Below are positions 36,388 through 44,679 of a stretch of 64,000 bases of DNA, piece by piece. Below the pieces are notes generated by a model. It saw nothing but the letters and a program-made list of their open reading frames with translations, was not told the DNA's origin and ran no database searches. Positions within the stretch are counted from its first letter, which is position 1; every line of letters begins with the position of its first letter. The position numbers were made by a program, and so were the translations under genes. This stretch comes from Sulfuricurvum sp. (GTDB taxonomy: Bacteria; Campylobacterota; Campylobacteria; Campylobacterales; Sulfurimonadaceae): NCBI GenBank assembly GCA_020721585.1, contig DYMK01000001.1:62001-126000 (forward strand), in the 5' to 3' direction.

Positions 36388-37060
36388 TACAAAAAGTGAT
36401 TTTGAAGTTAGAAAAAAAGAAATTGAAAATTACTTTTCGTTTTTAGAAATATTAGATAAAGATGAAACCGTTTTAAAGTATGTCAAAAATGGGAAAATTA
36501 CCGAAGAAGAAATATCAAAAGATATTCAACGAATATTAATAGCTAACTCATTTTTAATTCTTTACAATCTTATTGAGTCTACCGTGCGAAATTCGATTCT
36601 TGCTATTTATGAAAAAATAAAAGAAGATGAAGTCAATTACACGGTACTATCGTCTAATTTGAAAAAAATTTGGTTGCAGAAAAAAACGAAAAATTTGAAT
36701 AAGAGTAATTTAGAAGAGATTATAAAAAGTGTTGTTGAAAATGAAATAATAGCATTAACCCAAGATGATATAAATATTTCTGGCAATATTGATGCTGAAA
36801 AAATAAGAGGATTAGCCAAAGAAATAGGATTTGAAAAATCAAATAATGAAAGAAATGGTCAAAATTTAGTAACGATTAAAAATAAACGAAATGGACTGGC
36901 TCACGGGAATCATACTTTTTATGATGTTGGTAAAGATTATACAGTGAATGATATAAATAGATATAAACAAGAAACTTTTGAGTATTTATCGGAGGTGATT
37001 ACTAATATAGAAATTTTCATAACAACAAAAAAATATACGGTTAACCCAATCAATTCATGA
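36380..37060 (+). CDS. HEPN-domain protein (MAE_28990-like)
   Basis: 226 residues, all-helical. N-terminal helix with SFLILYNLIESTVRNSI, and the HEPN ribonuclease motif Rx4H as RNGLAH at 170-175. This matches the MAE_28990/MAE_18760 HEPN families named in surveys of bacterial conflict systems. A metal-independent RNase is expected. Last gene of the methyltransferase-DUF262-HEPN operon; its stop overlaps the start of the next enzyme gene by 4 bases, so the insertion joins the core gene precisely. Confidence 0.8.
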   Translation: MVNTKSDFEVRKKEIENYFSFLEILDKDETVLKYVKNGKITEEEISKDIQRILIANSFLILYNLIESTVRNSILAIYEKIKEDEVNYTVLSSNLKKIWLQKKTKNLNKSNLEEIIKSVVENEIIALTQDDINISGNIDAEKIRGLAKEIGFEKSNNERNGQNLVTIKNKRNGLAHGNHTFYDVGKDYTVNDINRYKQETFEYLSEVITNIEIFITTKKYTVNPINS

Positions 37061-38163
37061 CCCCCCTCTACACCAACGAACTCAAAGCCCTCCATCGATC
37101 GGGTCGTTACCGAGAGCGTCATCTGGTCAATGACGCATTGATTGATTTGGCATCTAACGACTATTTGGGGTTGGCACACGATGTGACCTTGCATCATCAC
37201 GCGTGTACAATGGTGGAAGCGTATGCTTATCACGCTCCAAAATCCTCGATGTTGGTCAATGGGTATCACCCCATCCACCAAAACTTTGAGCAAGCGTTAT
37301 GCGATGCCAATGGGTTTGAAGCGGGTATCGTGATGGGAAGTGGCTTTAATGCCAATGTGGGGCTGATGGAAGCGTTGGTGCGTAAAGGGGATGTGTTGCT
37401 CATGGATGAACACTACCATGCCAGTGGGATTGTGGGGGCAAAGGTGTGTGAGGGGGAGGTAATCTATTTCACCCATAACGACCCTGATGCGCTAGAAGCA
37501 TTACTCAAAACGCATTCAGGCAAACGGATCATTGTCGCGGTGGAGGGGATCTACTCGATGGGGGGGGATCGACTTTGTCGTGACATTCTTACCCTTTGCA
37601 ATGACTATGAAGCCCTTGTAATCCTCGATGAAGCCCACAGCAGTGGGGTGATCGGGGAGCATCTTAGGGGAATTTTGGATTTTTATGCGATTACTCCCAC
37701 CCCGCTGATGATTAAAATGGGGACGTTAGGCAAAGCGTATGGGAGTTTTGGGGCGTATGTTCTCTCCTCCCATCACATTTGTGACTATCTTCTTAACCGT
37801 GCTAAAAACGTCATTTACGCCACCGCCCCCTCCTTGTACGATACGGCATTAGCCCATAGCGCACTTAACCATATTCAAGAGAATGTTGTTCCCCTCACCG
37901 AAGCGATTACTCAACGACAAACGTTGATTAAGCACCATCTTGGATTGGAGATTGGGGGGTTAATCGTCCCCATCGAAATCGGGGATAATCGTACGGTCAT
38001 GATGCTCCAATCACAGCTTCAAGCAGAGCTTGGCGTAGCCGTGGGAGCCATCCGTCAACCCACGGTTGCTAAGGCAATTATCCGTCTAATCGCCCGTACG
38101 ACCATTTCCGAAGAAATTTTAATCACGGTGTGTGAGCGTTTTAGTCACAATTGGATAAAATAG
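37057..38163 (+). CDS. bioF: AONS-family aminotransferase (8-amino-7-oxononanoate synthase-like)
   Basis: 368 residues. PLP-dependent alpha-oxoamine synthase: LASNDYLGLA, YHASGIVG, LDEAHSSGVIGEHLRG, and the PLP lysine in MGTLGKAYGSFGAYV. Most likely BioF of biotin synthesis, though 2-amino-3-ketobutyrate ligase cannot be ruled out. No other bio genes are nearby. ABC ATPase and PBP1A follow on the same strand. Confidence 0.75.
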   Translation: MTPLYTNELKALHRSGRYRERHLVNDALIDLASNDYLGLAHDVTLHHHACTMVEAYAYHAPKSSMLVNGYHPIHQNFEQALCDANGFEAGIVMGSGFNANVGLMEALVRKGDVLLMDEHYHASGIVGAKVCEGEVIYFTHNDPDALEALLKTHSGKRIIVAVEGIYSMGGDRLCRDILTLCNDYEALVILDEAHSSGVIGEHLRGILDFYAITPTPLMIKMGTLGKAYGSFGAYVLSSHHICDYLLNRAKNVIYATAPSLYDTALAHSALNHIQENVVPLTEAITQRQTLIKHHLGLEIGGLIVPIEIGDNRTVMMLQSQLQAELGVAVGAIRQPTVAKAIIRLIARTTISEEILITVCERFSHNWIK

Positions 38164-38167
38164 CGCG

Positions 38168-38866
38168 ATGAAGTCAGTGTATATCGATGAATTGTGTGTC
38201 CGTTACGGGGAAGAGACCTTGGTTTCGTGCGCATTTACCATTCACACGTCTCTTGCCTTGGTGGGGCATAGTGGGAGTGGTAAGTCCTTGATCCTCAAAT
38301 CGCTGTTGGGGATGGGGGATAGCGGACTGGAAATTGCGGTAAAAAAGCGGTGTGGGTTTGAGTGGATGCGGGGGGAGAGCGTTTCGTTGGTTCCCCAAAA
38401 TCCCTTTACCGCCCTTTCGCCTTTGACCAAAATTAAGGATCAGCTGTTTCGTTCTCCGCAACGGATGGTGGAGATTATGGGGTGGCTTGATTTGCCCAGT
38501 GACACCCTCAACCGCTATCCCAGTGAGCTTTCAGGGGGGCAATTGCAACGGATCGTGGTCGCTATGGCACTCTCAAGTAACCCTGCATTGCTGTTGTTGG
38601 ATGAACCAACCACCGCCTTAGACCCTGTATCCAAAGCGGGGATGATTGAGGTGTTGCGTTCGTTGCAAGCCAAGTTAGGGTTTTTAACCCTCTTGGTCAC
38701 CCATGATATGGGGGTTGCATCGCAATTGTGTGACACCTTGTGCGTCCTAGAAAAGGGCAATATTATCGAGCGGGGGGAGATGGAGAGCATTATGCACCAT
38801 CCCCACCACCCGTATACCAAAGAGCTTATTGAAGCCAATTTTACCACCCGATCGTTTCGAGTTTAA
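38168..38866 (+). CDS. Orphan ABC transporter ATPase, DppD/NikD-like
   Basis: 232 residues. Walker A VGHSGSGKS, signature LSGGQLQRI, Walker B LLLLDEPTTALD, and the C-terminal HPYTKELIEA typical of peptide/nickel importer ATPases. No permease or binding-protein gene is adjacent, so its partner is unknown. Four bases after the preceding gene. Confidence 0.85.
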   Translation: MKSVYIDELCVRYGEETLVSCAFTIHTSLALVGHSGSGKSLILKSLLGMGDSGLEIAVKKRCGFEWMRGESVSLVPQNPFTALSPLTKIKDQLFRSPQRMVEIMGWLDLPSDTLNRYPSELSGGQLQRIVVAMALSSNPALLLLDEPTTALDPVSKAGMIEVLRSLQAKLGFLTLLVTHDMGVASQLCDTLCVLEKGNIIERGEMESIMHHPHHPYTKELIEANFTTRSFRV

Positions 38867-38881
38867 CAGTAGGATAAGAGG

Positions 38882-40858
38882 ATGAATAAAAAGTTATGGA
38901 TTACATTGGGATTGATCATTGCACTCCCTTTGGGCTATTTGGGATATGTGATCTACAATTTTGAATACGAGACGCAACGTCTGATTGACTATAAACCCCA
39001 CTTAACGACCGAAGTATACGACCGTAATGGGGATAAAATTGCGAATTTATTCAATAATGAACACCGTTATTATGTCTCCTTTGAAAACATTCCACCCCGC
39101 TTGGTTGAGGCGTTAGTCGCCATTGAAGATACCGATTTTTTTGAACATCATGGGGTGAATCCTGATGCAATTTTTCGCGCTATCATCAAAGACGTTAGTG
39201 CAGGAAAACTCAAAGAAGGGGCAAGTACCATCACCCAACAATTGGTGAAAAATGCCCTCTTGACCCGTGATAAGAAATTTTCCCGAAAATTCAAAGAGCT
39301 TTTGTATGCTATTCGCATTGAGCAACAATTGTCCAAAGAACAGATTTTGGAGCGGTATTTTAATGAAATCTATTTGGGACATGGCTATTATGGGATCAAA
39401 ACCGCTGCCGATGGCTATTTTCATAAACCCCTCAAAGAGTTAACCCTCAAAGAGATGGCGATGCTGGTTGCCCTCCCCAAAGGTCCTAACTTTTATGCTC
39501 CGACGAAAAACTATGAACTCAATATCGGTCGTGCCAATCGAATCATCGCCCGTATGTTGCAATTGGGATGGATTGACCAAGCCACCTACGATAAAGCTAC
39601 CCAAGAGCGTCCTTACGTCTTTAATGACACCTTGACCCGCAATTCAGGGCCTTATATCATCGATGAAGTGATGCGCCAGTTGGGGGATGCATTTCCCGAT
39701 ATCCGCAGTGGTGGGTATAAAATTTATACAACCATCGATATGAAACTCCAAGAAGCGGGGTATAAAGCCCTTTTGGCAGGACGTAATGATATTCTTTCGC
39801 GTGCTGAAGAATCAGGTGCGTTGGATGAGAACATGAAAACGCAGCTCAATGGGGGATTAATGAGTATGGATCCTTATTCAGGGGAGATTTTAGCGATGGT
39901 AGGGGGGTATGATTATGCGGTTAGCCCCTACAATCGGGTGACGCAAGCCAAACGCCAACCGGGATCAGCCTTTAAACCCTTTATCTATCAAGTGGCTTTG
40001 GATAATGGGATGTCTCCTGCGACATTGGTTCCCGATGTTGCCCGTATTTATACCTACAAAGGGGACGATGGGGAAGAAAAAGCATGGAAACCGCGTAACT
40101 ACAAAAACGAATACAAAGGGATGGTCACTATCCGCGATGCGTTGACCTACTCCCGTAACCTTGCGACCATTAACATGGTCAGTGATATGGGCTTTAGAAA
40201 AGTAGTGAATGGGTTACACCAATTTGGGATTGTCGAAGATCTCCCTGAGAATCTCTCCCTTGTCTTGGGAACCATATCTCTGACACCGCACGATTTGGCC
40301 AAATATTATACGATGTTTGCCGGAGCGGGCGTACAAACCAACCCTATTTTGATCCGTCGGGTCATTACCCCCAAAGGGGAGACGTTCCAGTATGAAAATA
40401 CCCATCGTCAAGTCGATAGTCGGGAACAAATTTATAAAATGACCTCTATCTTGCAAGACGTTGTCGCCTTTGGAACGGGTACCGAAGCCAGAGTGTATGG
40501 GGTTGAAATTGCGGGTAAAACCGGAACGACCAACAAAAACATTGACGCATGGTTTATTGGCTATTCTCCCACCATTGAGACCGTGGTATGGTATGGTAAT
40601 GACAATAACACCCCGATGCGCAAAAATGAAACAGGAGGGCGTGCTGCAGGATCGGTTTTCCGCTATTTTATGGAAGATGTGTTCCGTATTTATCCTAAAA
40701 CCAAGCGCTATTTTGATCGTCCTCTCAGTAGTCCAACCGGCAATCGTCTAAACAGTGTAGATAGTGAGGGAAATGAGACACAAACCTCTCCTGAAGAGGC
40801 AACGCCTAACCCTGCAATTGAATCGGTAGTTCCTACTACAGAAGCTCCTACGTTATAA
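38882..40858 (+). CDS. pbpA: Class A penicillin-binding protein 1A
   Basis: 658 residues. N-terminal membrane anchor (residues 4-24), GT51 glycosyltransferase (VAIEDTDFFEHHG, EGASTITQQLVKN), and transpeptidase with active Ser in GSAFKPF, SRN in TYSRNLAT, and KTGTT. Makes and cross-links peptidoglycan at the inner membrane. The last 40 residues are a low-complexity Ser/Thr/Pro/Glu tail. Confidence 0.94.
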   Translation: MNKKLWITLGLIIALPLGYLGYVIYNFEYETQRLIDYKPHLTTEVYDRNGDKIANLFNNEHRYYVSFENIPPRLVEALVAIEDTDFFEHHGVNPDAIFRAIIKDVSAGKLKEGASTITQQLVKNALLTRDKKFSRKFKELLYAIRIEQQLSKEQILERYFNEIYLGHGYYGIKTAADGYFHKPLKELTLKEMAMLVALPKGPNFYAPTKNYELNIGRANRIIARMLQLGWIDQATYDKATQERPYVFNDTLTRNSGPYIIDEVMRQLGDAFPDIRSGGYKIYTTIDMKLQEAGYKALLAGRNDILSRAEESGALDENMKTQLNGGLMSMDPYSGEILAMVGGYDYAVSPYNRVTQAKRQPGSAFKPFIYQVALDNGMSPATLVPDVARIYTYKGDDGEEKAWKPRNYKNEYKGMVTIRDALTYSRNLATINMVSDMGFRKVVNGLHQFGIVEDLPENLSLVLGTISLTPHDLAKYYTMFAGAGVQTNPILIRRVITPKGETFQYENTHRQVDSREQIYKMTSILQDVVAFGTGTEARVYGVEIAGKTGTTNKNIDAWFIGYSPTIETVVWYGNDNNTPMRKNETGGRAAGSVFRYFMEDVFRIYPKTKRYFDRPLSSPTGNRLNSVDSEGNETQTSPEEATPNPAIESVVPTTEAPTL

Positions 40859-41019
40859 CTGCCTTTACTCTCTTGTTAAAGGTAAGTCCTTTTCTATTAC
40901 CTTGACAGTCCCATCACTTCCACTTTCTAGGGAGTGACGAAACGTAGTGATTATGCGCATACTTTTAGATTTCTTGTGTAATTTAAATCAAAAAATAACG
41001 TACTGTGTACCATCAAGTA

Positions 41020-41025
41020 TATAAT
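41020..41025 (+). promoter_or_regulatory. -10 box for rnhA
   Basis: TATAAT within AGTATATAATACC, 22 bases upstream of the rnhA start. The 189-base gap after PBP1A also holds a weak CCTTTA/TAAAGG hairpin near 40863-40883 that might end the upstream transcript. Confidence 0.4.
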
Positions 41026-41047
41026 ACCGAAAAAAGAGAAGGTAAAT

Positions 41048-41845
41048 ATGGCAGTGACCTTAACCAAAGCATTCATAGAAGAACATATTCACGGTGAATC
41101 CCTCAACGCATCCCAAGCGACCATCTTAGGGCTTTTATGGTCAGAATGGATCAACAGCGTTGAGGGGAGTGTGATCAGCGATGCCAGCGCAGAATTATTT
41201 ATCCGCCTCAAAGGGGTGCGAGGGCAAAAAGAGCAAGCGCGTCTCATTGCCCAATTCAAAAAAGAAAAAGCCAAACAACTCGAGGCAGGGAGTCTTTTCG
41301 ATCCTACCATTGAAAACGAAAAACCCCAAGCGGTGTTGCGTATCTATTGCGATGGTGCGTGTTCGGGCAATCCCGGCCCCTCAGGAAGTGGTCTTGCCAT
41401 CTACGAAACGGAGCATAAACCCCTCTTGCTCTACGGGGAAGCGGATAAACGGGGTACCAATAACACCGCCGAACTCAAAGCCCTCATTCACGCCTTGGAG
41501 TATGCTAAAATCTCCCTCTCACCCAAGGTCACCATCTTATCCGATTCCAAATACAGCATTGACTGTGTCGTGACGTGGGCGTATGGATGGAAAGCTAAAG
41601 GGTGGACGAAAAAAGGGGGAGAGATCAAAAATCTCGAACTCATACAACACGCCCATGCCCTCTATGAGAGCCTCAAAACCAAAGTGACCCTTCAGCACGT
41701 CAAAGGTCATGCGGGGATTGAGGGGAATGAATTAGCCGATCGGATGGCACTGATGGCGATTGCTAAGGGCAATAATCACTTTGAAACCTATACGTACGAG
41801 ACGATTGCCGAAGTATTGGCATTTAGCTCCGATGCAAAAGGGTAA
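41048..41845 (+). CDS. rnhA: Ribonuclease HI with N-terminal extension
   Basis: 265 residues. The RNase H domain starts near residue 98: IYCDGACSGNPG (Asp), TNNTAELKAL (Glu), ILSDSKYSID (Asp), GNELADRMA (Asp), so all four acids are present. About 95 extra N-terminal residues precede it, helical and charged, of unknown role; it is not the usual hybrid-binding domain by eye. Degrades RNA in RNA-DNA hybrids. Confidence 0.92.
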   Translation: MAVTLTKAFIEEHIHGESLNASQATILGLLWSEWINSVEGSVISDASAELFIRLKGVRGQKEQARLIAQFKKEKAKQLEAGSLFDPTIENEKPQAVLRIYCDGACSGNPGPSGSGLAIYETEHKPLLLYGEADKRGTNNTAELKALIHALEYAKISLSPKVTILSDSKYSIDCVVTWAYGWKAKGWTKKGGEIKNLELIQHAHALYESLKTKVTLQHVKGHAGIEGNELADRMALMAIAKGNNHFETYTYETIAEVLAFSSDAKG

Positions 41846-41904
41846 ACCTAAAAAAATAGTGCTAAAATTAGACCCTCTATCATTTTGATTCAAAGGTAAC
41901 TTTT

Positions 41905-42135
41905 ATGCTCTCTACTGCCACACCCATTGAACGTCTCACACAACTTGTTGCCCAACTCGTTGAAAAACAAACCTCCCAAGAAAATGAACTCTTAGCTCTC
42001 ACCGAAGAGGTGAGTAAATTACAAGCTGCCCTTATGAACCAAAAAGAGGAGCTAATGAAACTGGAAAATGAGTTACTGGAAAAAGACATTGAGATTGAGG
42101 GTATCGTTTCCAATCTTGAAGCAGTATTGGGGTAA
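41905..42135 (+). CDS. Small coiled-coil protein
   Basis: 76 residues, a nearly continuous coiled coil (LTQLVAQLVEKQTSQENELL, EEVSKLQAALMNQKEELMKL), resembling ZapB- or SlyX-like short coiled coils in size only. Start ATG after AGGTAAC. Two bases separate it from the next small gene, so they are co-transcribed. Function unknown. Confidence 0.65.
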   Translation: MLSTATPIERLTQLVAQLVEKQTSQENELLALTEEVSKLQAALMNQKEELMKLENELLEKDIEIEGIVSNLEAVLG

Positions 42136-42137
42136 GG

Positions 42138-42362
42138 GTGAAAATTTCCCTCACGTTTAATGCCAAACCCTACACCATTGAGGTGGAAGAGGAGTTTGCC
42201 CTTTTTTTGCGCACGCAAATTTCCCACGATTTTGACACCCACAACAACAATGAGTTAAAAACACTGCTTCATGCGTATGTCCGACAAACCTTTGCCCTCT
42301 ACGAACACGAAAAACAGATCGCTTCCCTTCTTGCCGCGCTGGAAAAGGAGACATTGCGCTAA
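42138..42362 (+). CDS. Small conserved-looking protein, GTG start
   Basis: 74 residues starting at GTG 42138 with GGGGTAAGG directly upstream. The N-terminal half is beta-like (KISLTFNAKPYTIEVEEEF), the rest helical. With the preceding coiled-coil gene it may form a small cell-division or envelope pair, but this is a guess. Confidence 0.6.
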   Translation: MKISLTFNAKPYTIEVEEEFALFLRTQISHDFDTHNNNELKTLLHAYVRQTFALYEHEKQIASLLAALEKETLR

Positions 42363-42363
42363 T

Positions 42364-42389
42364 GTCATTCCCATTTGGATGAGAATGAC
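42364..42389. terminator. Hairpin between convergent genes
   Basis: GTCATTC and GAATGAC arms, 12 bases apart, between the convergent ends at 42362 and 42398. No strong T-run; a weak bidirectional terminator or a degenerate member of the palindrome family. Confidence 0.35.
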
Positions 42390-42397
42390 GGCTTTTA

Positions 42398-43315
42398 TTA
42401 CTCACTCGCCCCTTGCAATACCGCTTCAAAATCTTTTTGCGCTTGAAGCAAGACCGCTTTTCCCTCAGCATCGTTGACTTCAGCGGCGCTTAACCAACTG
42501 TAGACGCTGGGAAAGCCCATCACGATCTCATTGGCATCTTTTTTCTTATAGACCATCAAGGTACACGGAGCAAACGCGGATGCTTCGGGATGGGTTTTGG
42601 CAACGGTGTAGATCACTTTGAGTTTACAAATCGAGTAGGTATCGTAAAAATCAAACGGACTTGTTCCCCCTTTGTCGGTGAGGACAAATTGGTAATCGGT
42701 AAAGTTTGAGAGGGTAAACCCTGCAGGTTTAAGACCATCTTCGATCATCATTTCGACATTTTCTTTCTCTTTTTTCCACGCTTGACCCTCAGTCGAATGG
42801 ACAAAACGGGTCAGCAATTTTCCCTGAGCAGGGAGAGACGTTTTGGTAATGGTGTGGGTCATTTGGGGTAATATTTTGGTCAAGGTTGCAACCATTAGCT
42901 TCTCAATGGCTCCAAATTCAGGGGCTTTGAACCCTGCAATCTTCTCTTGTCCTTGGGAGGTTAACACCGCAACATGAAGATTTTTATCCCCTTTTCGTTG
43001 GTAAATGCCCAATGACATCGGGACAAAAATCCCCCCATCAGCATGACTTTTGACCAAAGTAGCGCTGTGTTTGGCGTGATACACGGTCAGCAGATTAAAC
43101 GCGCTAAAATCACTCTCCCCAAACTGAATTTGAAACGGATGGGTCATCTCGGAGTTGCCTGCGATCACAAATCCGTTGGCTTCTAACCCTTTTTCAATCA
43201 TCGTCGGGGTCACTTTCCCCTCAGGATTGGGGCAACTAAATTCATGAAGGTCGCCTTGCGCGTGTAACGCTACGACTCCAAGTATCATCCAAAGATAAAA
43301 CGCTATTTTTTTCAT
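42398..43315 (-). CDS. Secreted protein with two DUF302-like domains
   Basis: 305 residues. Signal peptide (residues 1-20, cleaved after HAQ). Two DUF302-like halves: FQIQFGESDFSAFNLLTVYH...PMSLGIYQRKGDKNLHV, and YDTYSICKLKVIYTVAK...PCTLMVYKKKDANEIVMG. DUF302 proteins are small alpha-beta domains of unknown role, frequent in sulfur oxidisers. Last of four genes downstream of soxB and the porin on the same strand. Confidence 0.75.
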   Translation of the reverse strand: MKKIAFYLWMILGVVALHAQGDLHEFSCPNPEGKVTPTMIEKGLEANGFVIAGNSEMTHPFQIQFGESDFSAFNLLTVYHAKHSATLVKSHADGGIFVPMSLGIYQRKGDKNLHVAVLTSQGQEKIAGFKAPEFGAIEKLMVATLTKILPQMTHTITKTSLPAQGKLLTRFVHSTEGQAWKKEKENVEMMIEDGLKPAGFTLSNFTDYQFVLTDKGGTSPFDFYDTYSICKLKVIYTVAKTHPEASAFAPCTLMVYKKKDANEIVMGFPSVYSWLSAAEVNDAEGKAVLLQAQKDFEAVLQGASE

Positions 43316-43329
43316 GGTAATCCTTTTTT

Positions 43330-43764
43330 TTAGGGTTTAATGTAGATCCAACCCTCTTTGACTCGCTCAAGCATCTCCACAATCCCTGCGGTGACGATCT
43401 CACTTCCCTCAATGAGGTGATCGGGTTGAATGTTTTTGGTGTGCATCGTATTGCCACACGCAATAAATTTGACATCGTATTGCATCAAGGCACGGACACG
43501 AACACCAATGACTTTTTCACTTTTTAATAACGCCCGTATCCCATGATAATAGGCGACAATTTCGATATTCACTTTTTCAGGACCATAAAATTTCAAGACG
43601 TTATTTGCCGAACTAAGGACATGATTAATCGATTCATCATCCCCTTCCGTGATGCAAAAAACCACCTGACGGGGAGCTTCCAGTGAGGGGAGCGGTTGGG
43701 CAAACTGCGTCTCTCCAGAGAGATGTATGACCATCAACACAATAAGAATCCAATAGCGTCTCAT
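43330..43764 (-). CDS. Periplasmic DsrE-family protein
   Basis: 144 residues from the ATG at 43764, which overlaps the stop of the metallohydrolase gene (ATGA). Signal peptide-like N-terminus, then a DsrE/F fold: VVFCITEGDDESINHVLSSANNVLKF, VNIEIVAYYHGIRAL, and VKFIACGNTMHTKNI with a Cys at the usual active-site position. Probably handles reactive sulfur in the periplasm, given the sox neighbours. Confidence 0.72.
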   Translation of the reverse strand: MRRYWILIVLMVIHLSGETQFAQPLPSLEAPRQVVFCITEGDDESINHVLSSANNVLKFYGPEKVNIEIVAYYHGIRALLKSEKVIGVRVRALMQYDVKFIACGNTMHTKNIQPDHLIEGSEIVTAGIVEMLERVKEGWIYIKP

Positions 43765-44666
43765 TGTTCCCACTCCAGTGTTCGGTAGGCAGCTTCCACA
43801 TTGGATCGGTGGAGTGTCTCAAACATTTTTAGGTGTTTATATTCAGGTAGGGTCACAGTGTTCATCGTCTCTTCGATCCCCAATCCTGCGTGAAGGGCAT
43901 TGCGTATGGCGTGGCGTAAGTGGGTTAGATAGCCATAGGTCATGGTCATCGCTTCTGCATCGGTTTTGTACCCATGCCCTCCGATAATTGTGGTCGCACC
44001 GTATTTTTGAAGCTGTTCTAATGCCCCTATCCATCCGTTAATATCTCCCCCCAAAAGCGAGGGGATCCGATCATTAAAGACCAAATCGCCCGCAAAAAGG
44101 GTTTTTGACTGTGGGAGAAAAATCACCAAATCTTTGGCACTGTGTGCTAATGTGGGGATGAGATGGAATTGCAATTTCGTCGTCCCAAACGTGAGATTGG
44201 TATCGTGATCAATCATCTCTGTGGGTCGCGTCGGGATGGTGTTGGCGTAGGCTTGGGGGGAGATATGGGTTTGGATTCGGGTGGGAGAATCAATTCTGGA
44301 ATTATGAGCAAAATCATCCGAACCCAAAACCCTAACGCCCTGAGCGACAAAAAAACCATTTCCCAACCAATGGTCATCATGGACGTGAGTATCAATCACC
44401 AGTATAACGGGTAGCTCTTTGGTGATGTGCATCGCTTTGTACGCTGAAGCGGCGTACGCATACGACGACCCACTGTCGATGACCACATACCCTTGCGAGG
44501 TTGCGATGTAACAGCTGTTGACCATATTACCATTGTTGGTGGTGTTCATCACCTCCGGTTTACCCAAAAAGCAGGTGACCGTGGAGGAAATTTTGGTGGG
44601 GTGTAACCCCAACTCAAATGCGCCCAAAAGAGGAACTATCAGGAGTAAAAGTATCAGTGAGCGCAT
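43761..44666 (-). CDS. Metallo-beta-lactamase-fold hydrolase (SoxH-like)
   Basis: 301 residues. Signal peptide (LILLLLIVPLLGAFE). Metal motif HxHxDH as DTHVHDDHWLGNG, then HSAKDLVIF, FAGDLVFN and GGHGYKTD. Resembles SoxH or the quinoprotein-relay metallohydrolases. A periplasmic hydrolase on a sulfur-containing intermediate is plausible from the neighbours. Two DsrE/DUF302 genes follow with tight spacing. Confidence 0.82.
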   Translation of the reverse strand: MRSLILLLLIVPLLGAFELGLHPTKISSTVTCFLGKPEVMNTTNNGNMVNSCYIATSQGYVVIDSGSSYAYAASAYKAMHITKELPVILVIDTHVHDDHWLGNGFFVAQGVRVLGSDDFAHNSRIDSPTRIQTHISPQAYANTIPTRPTEMIDHDTNLTFGTTKLQFHLIPTLAHSAKDLVIFLPQSKTLFAGDLVFNDRIPSLLGGDINGWIGALEQLQKYGATTIIGGHGYKTDAEAMTMTYGYLTHLRHAIRNALHAGLGIEETMNTVTLPEYKHLKMFETLHRSNVEAAYRTLEWEQ

Positions 44667-44679
44667 TTAGAAGTCTCCT

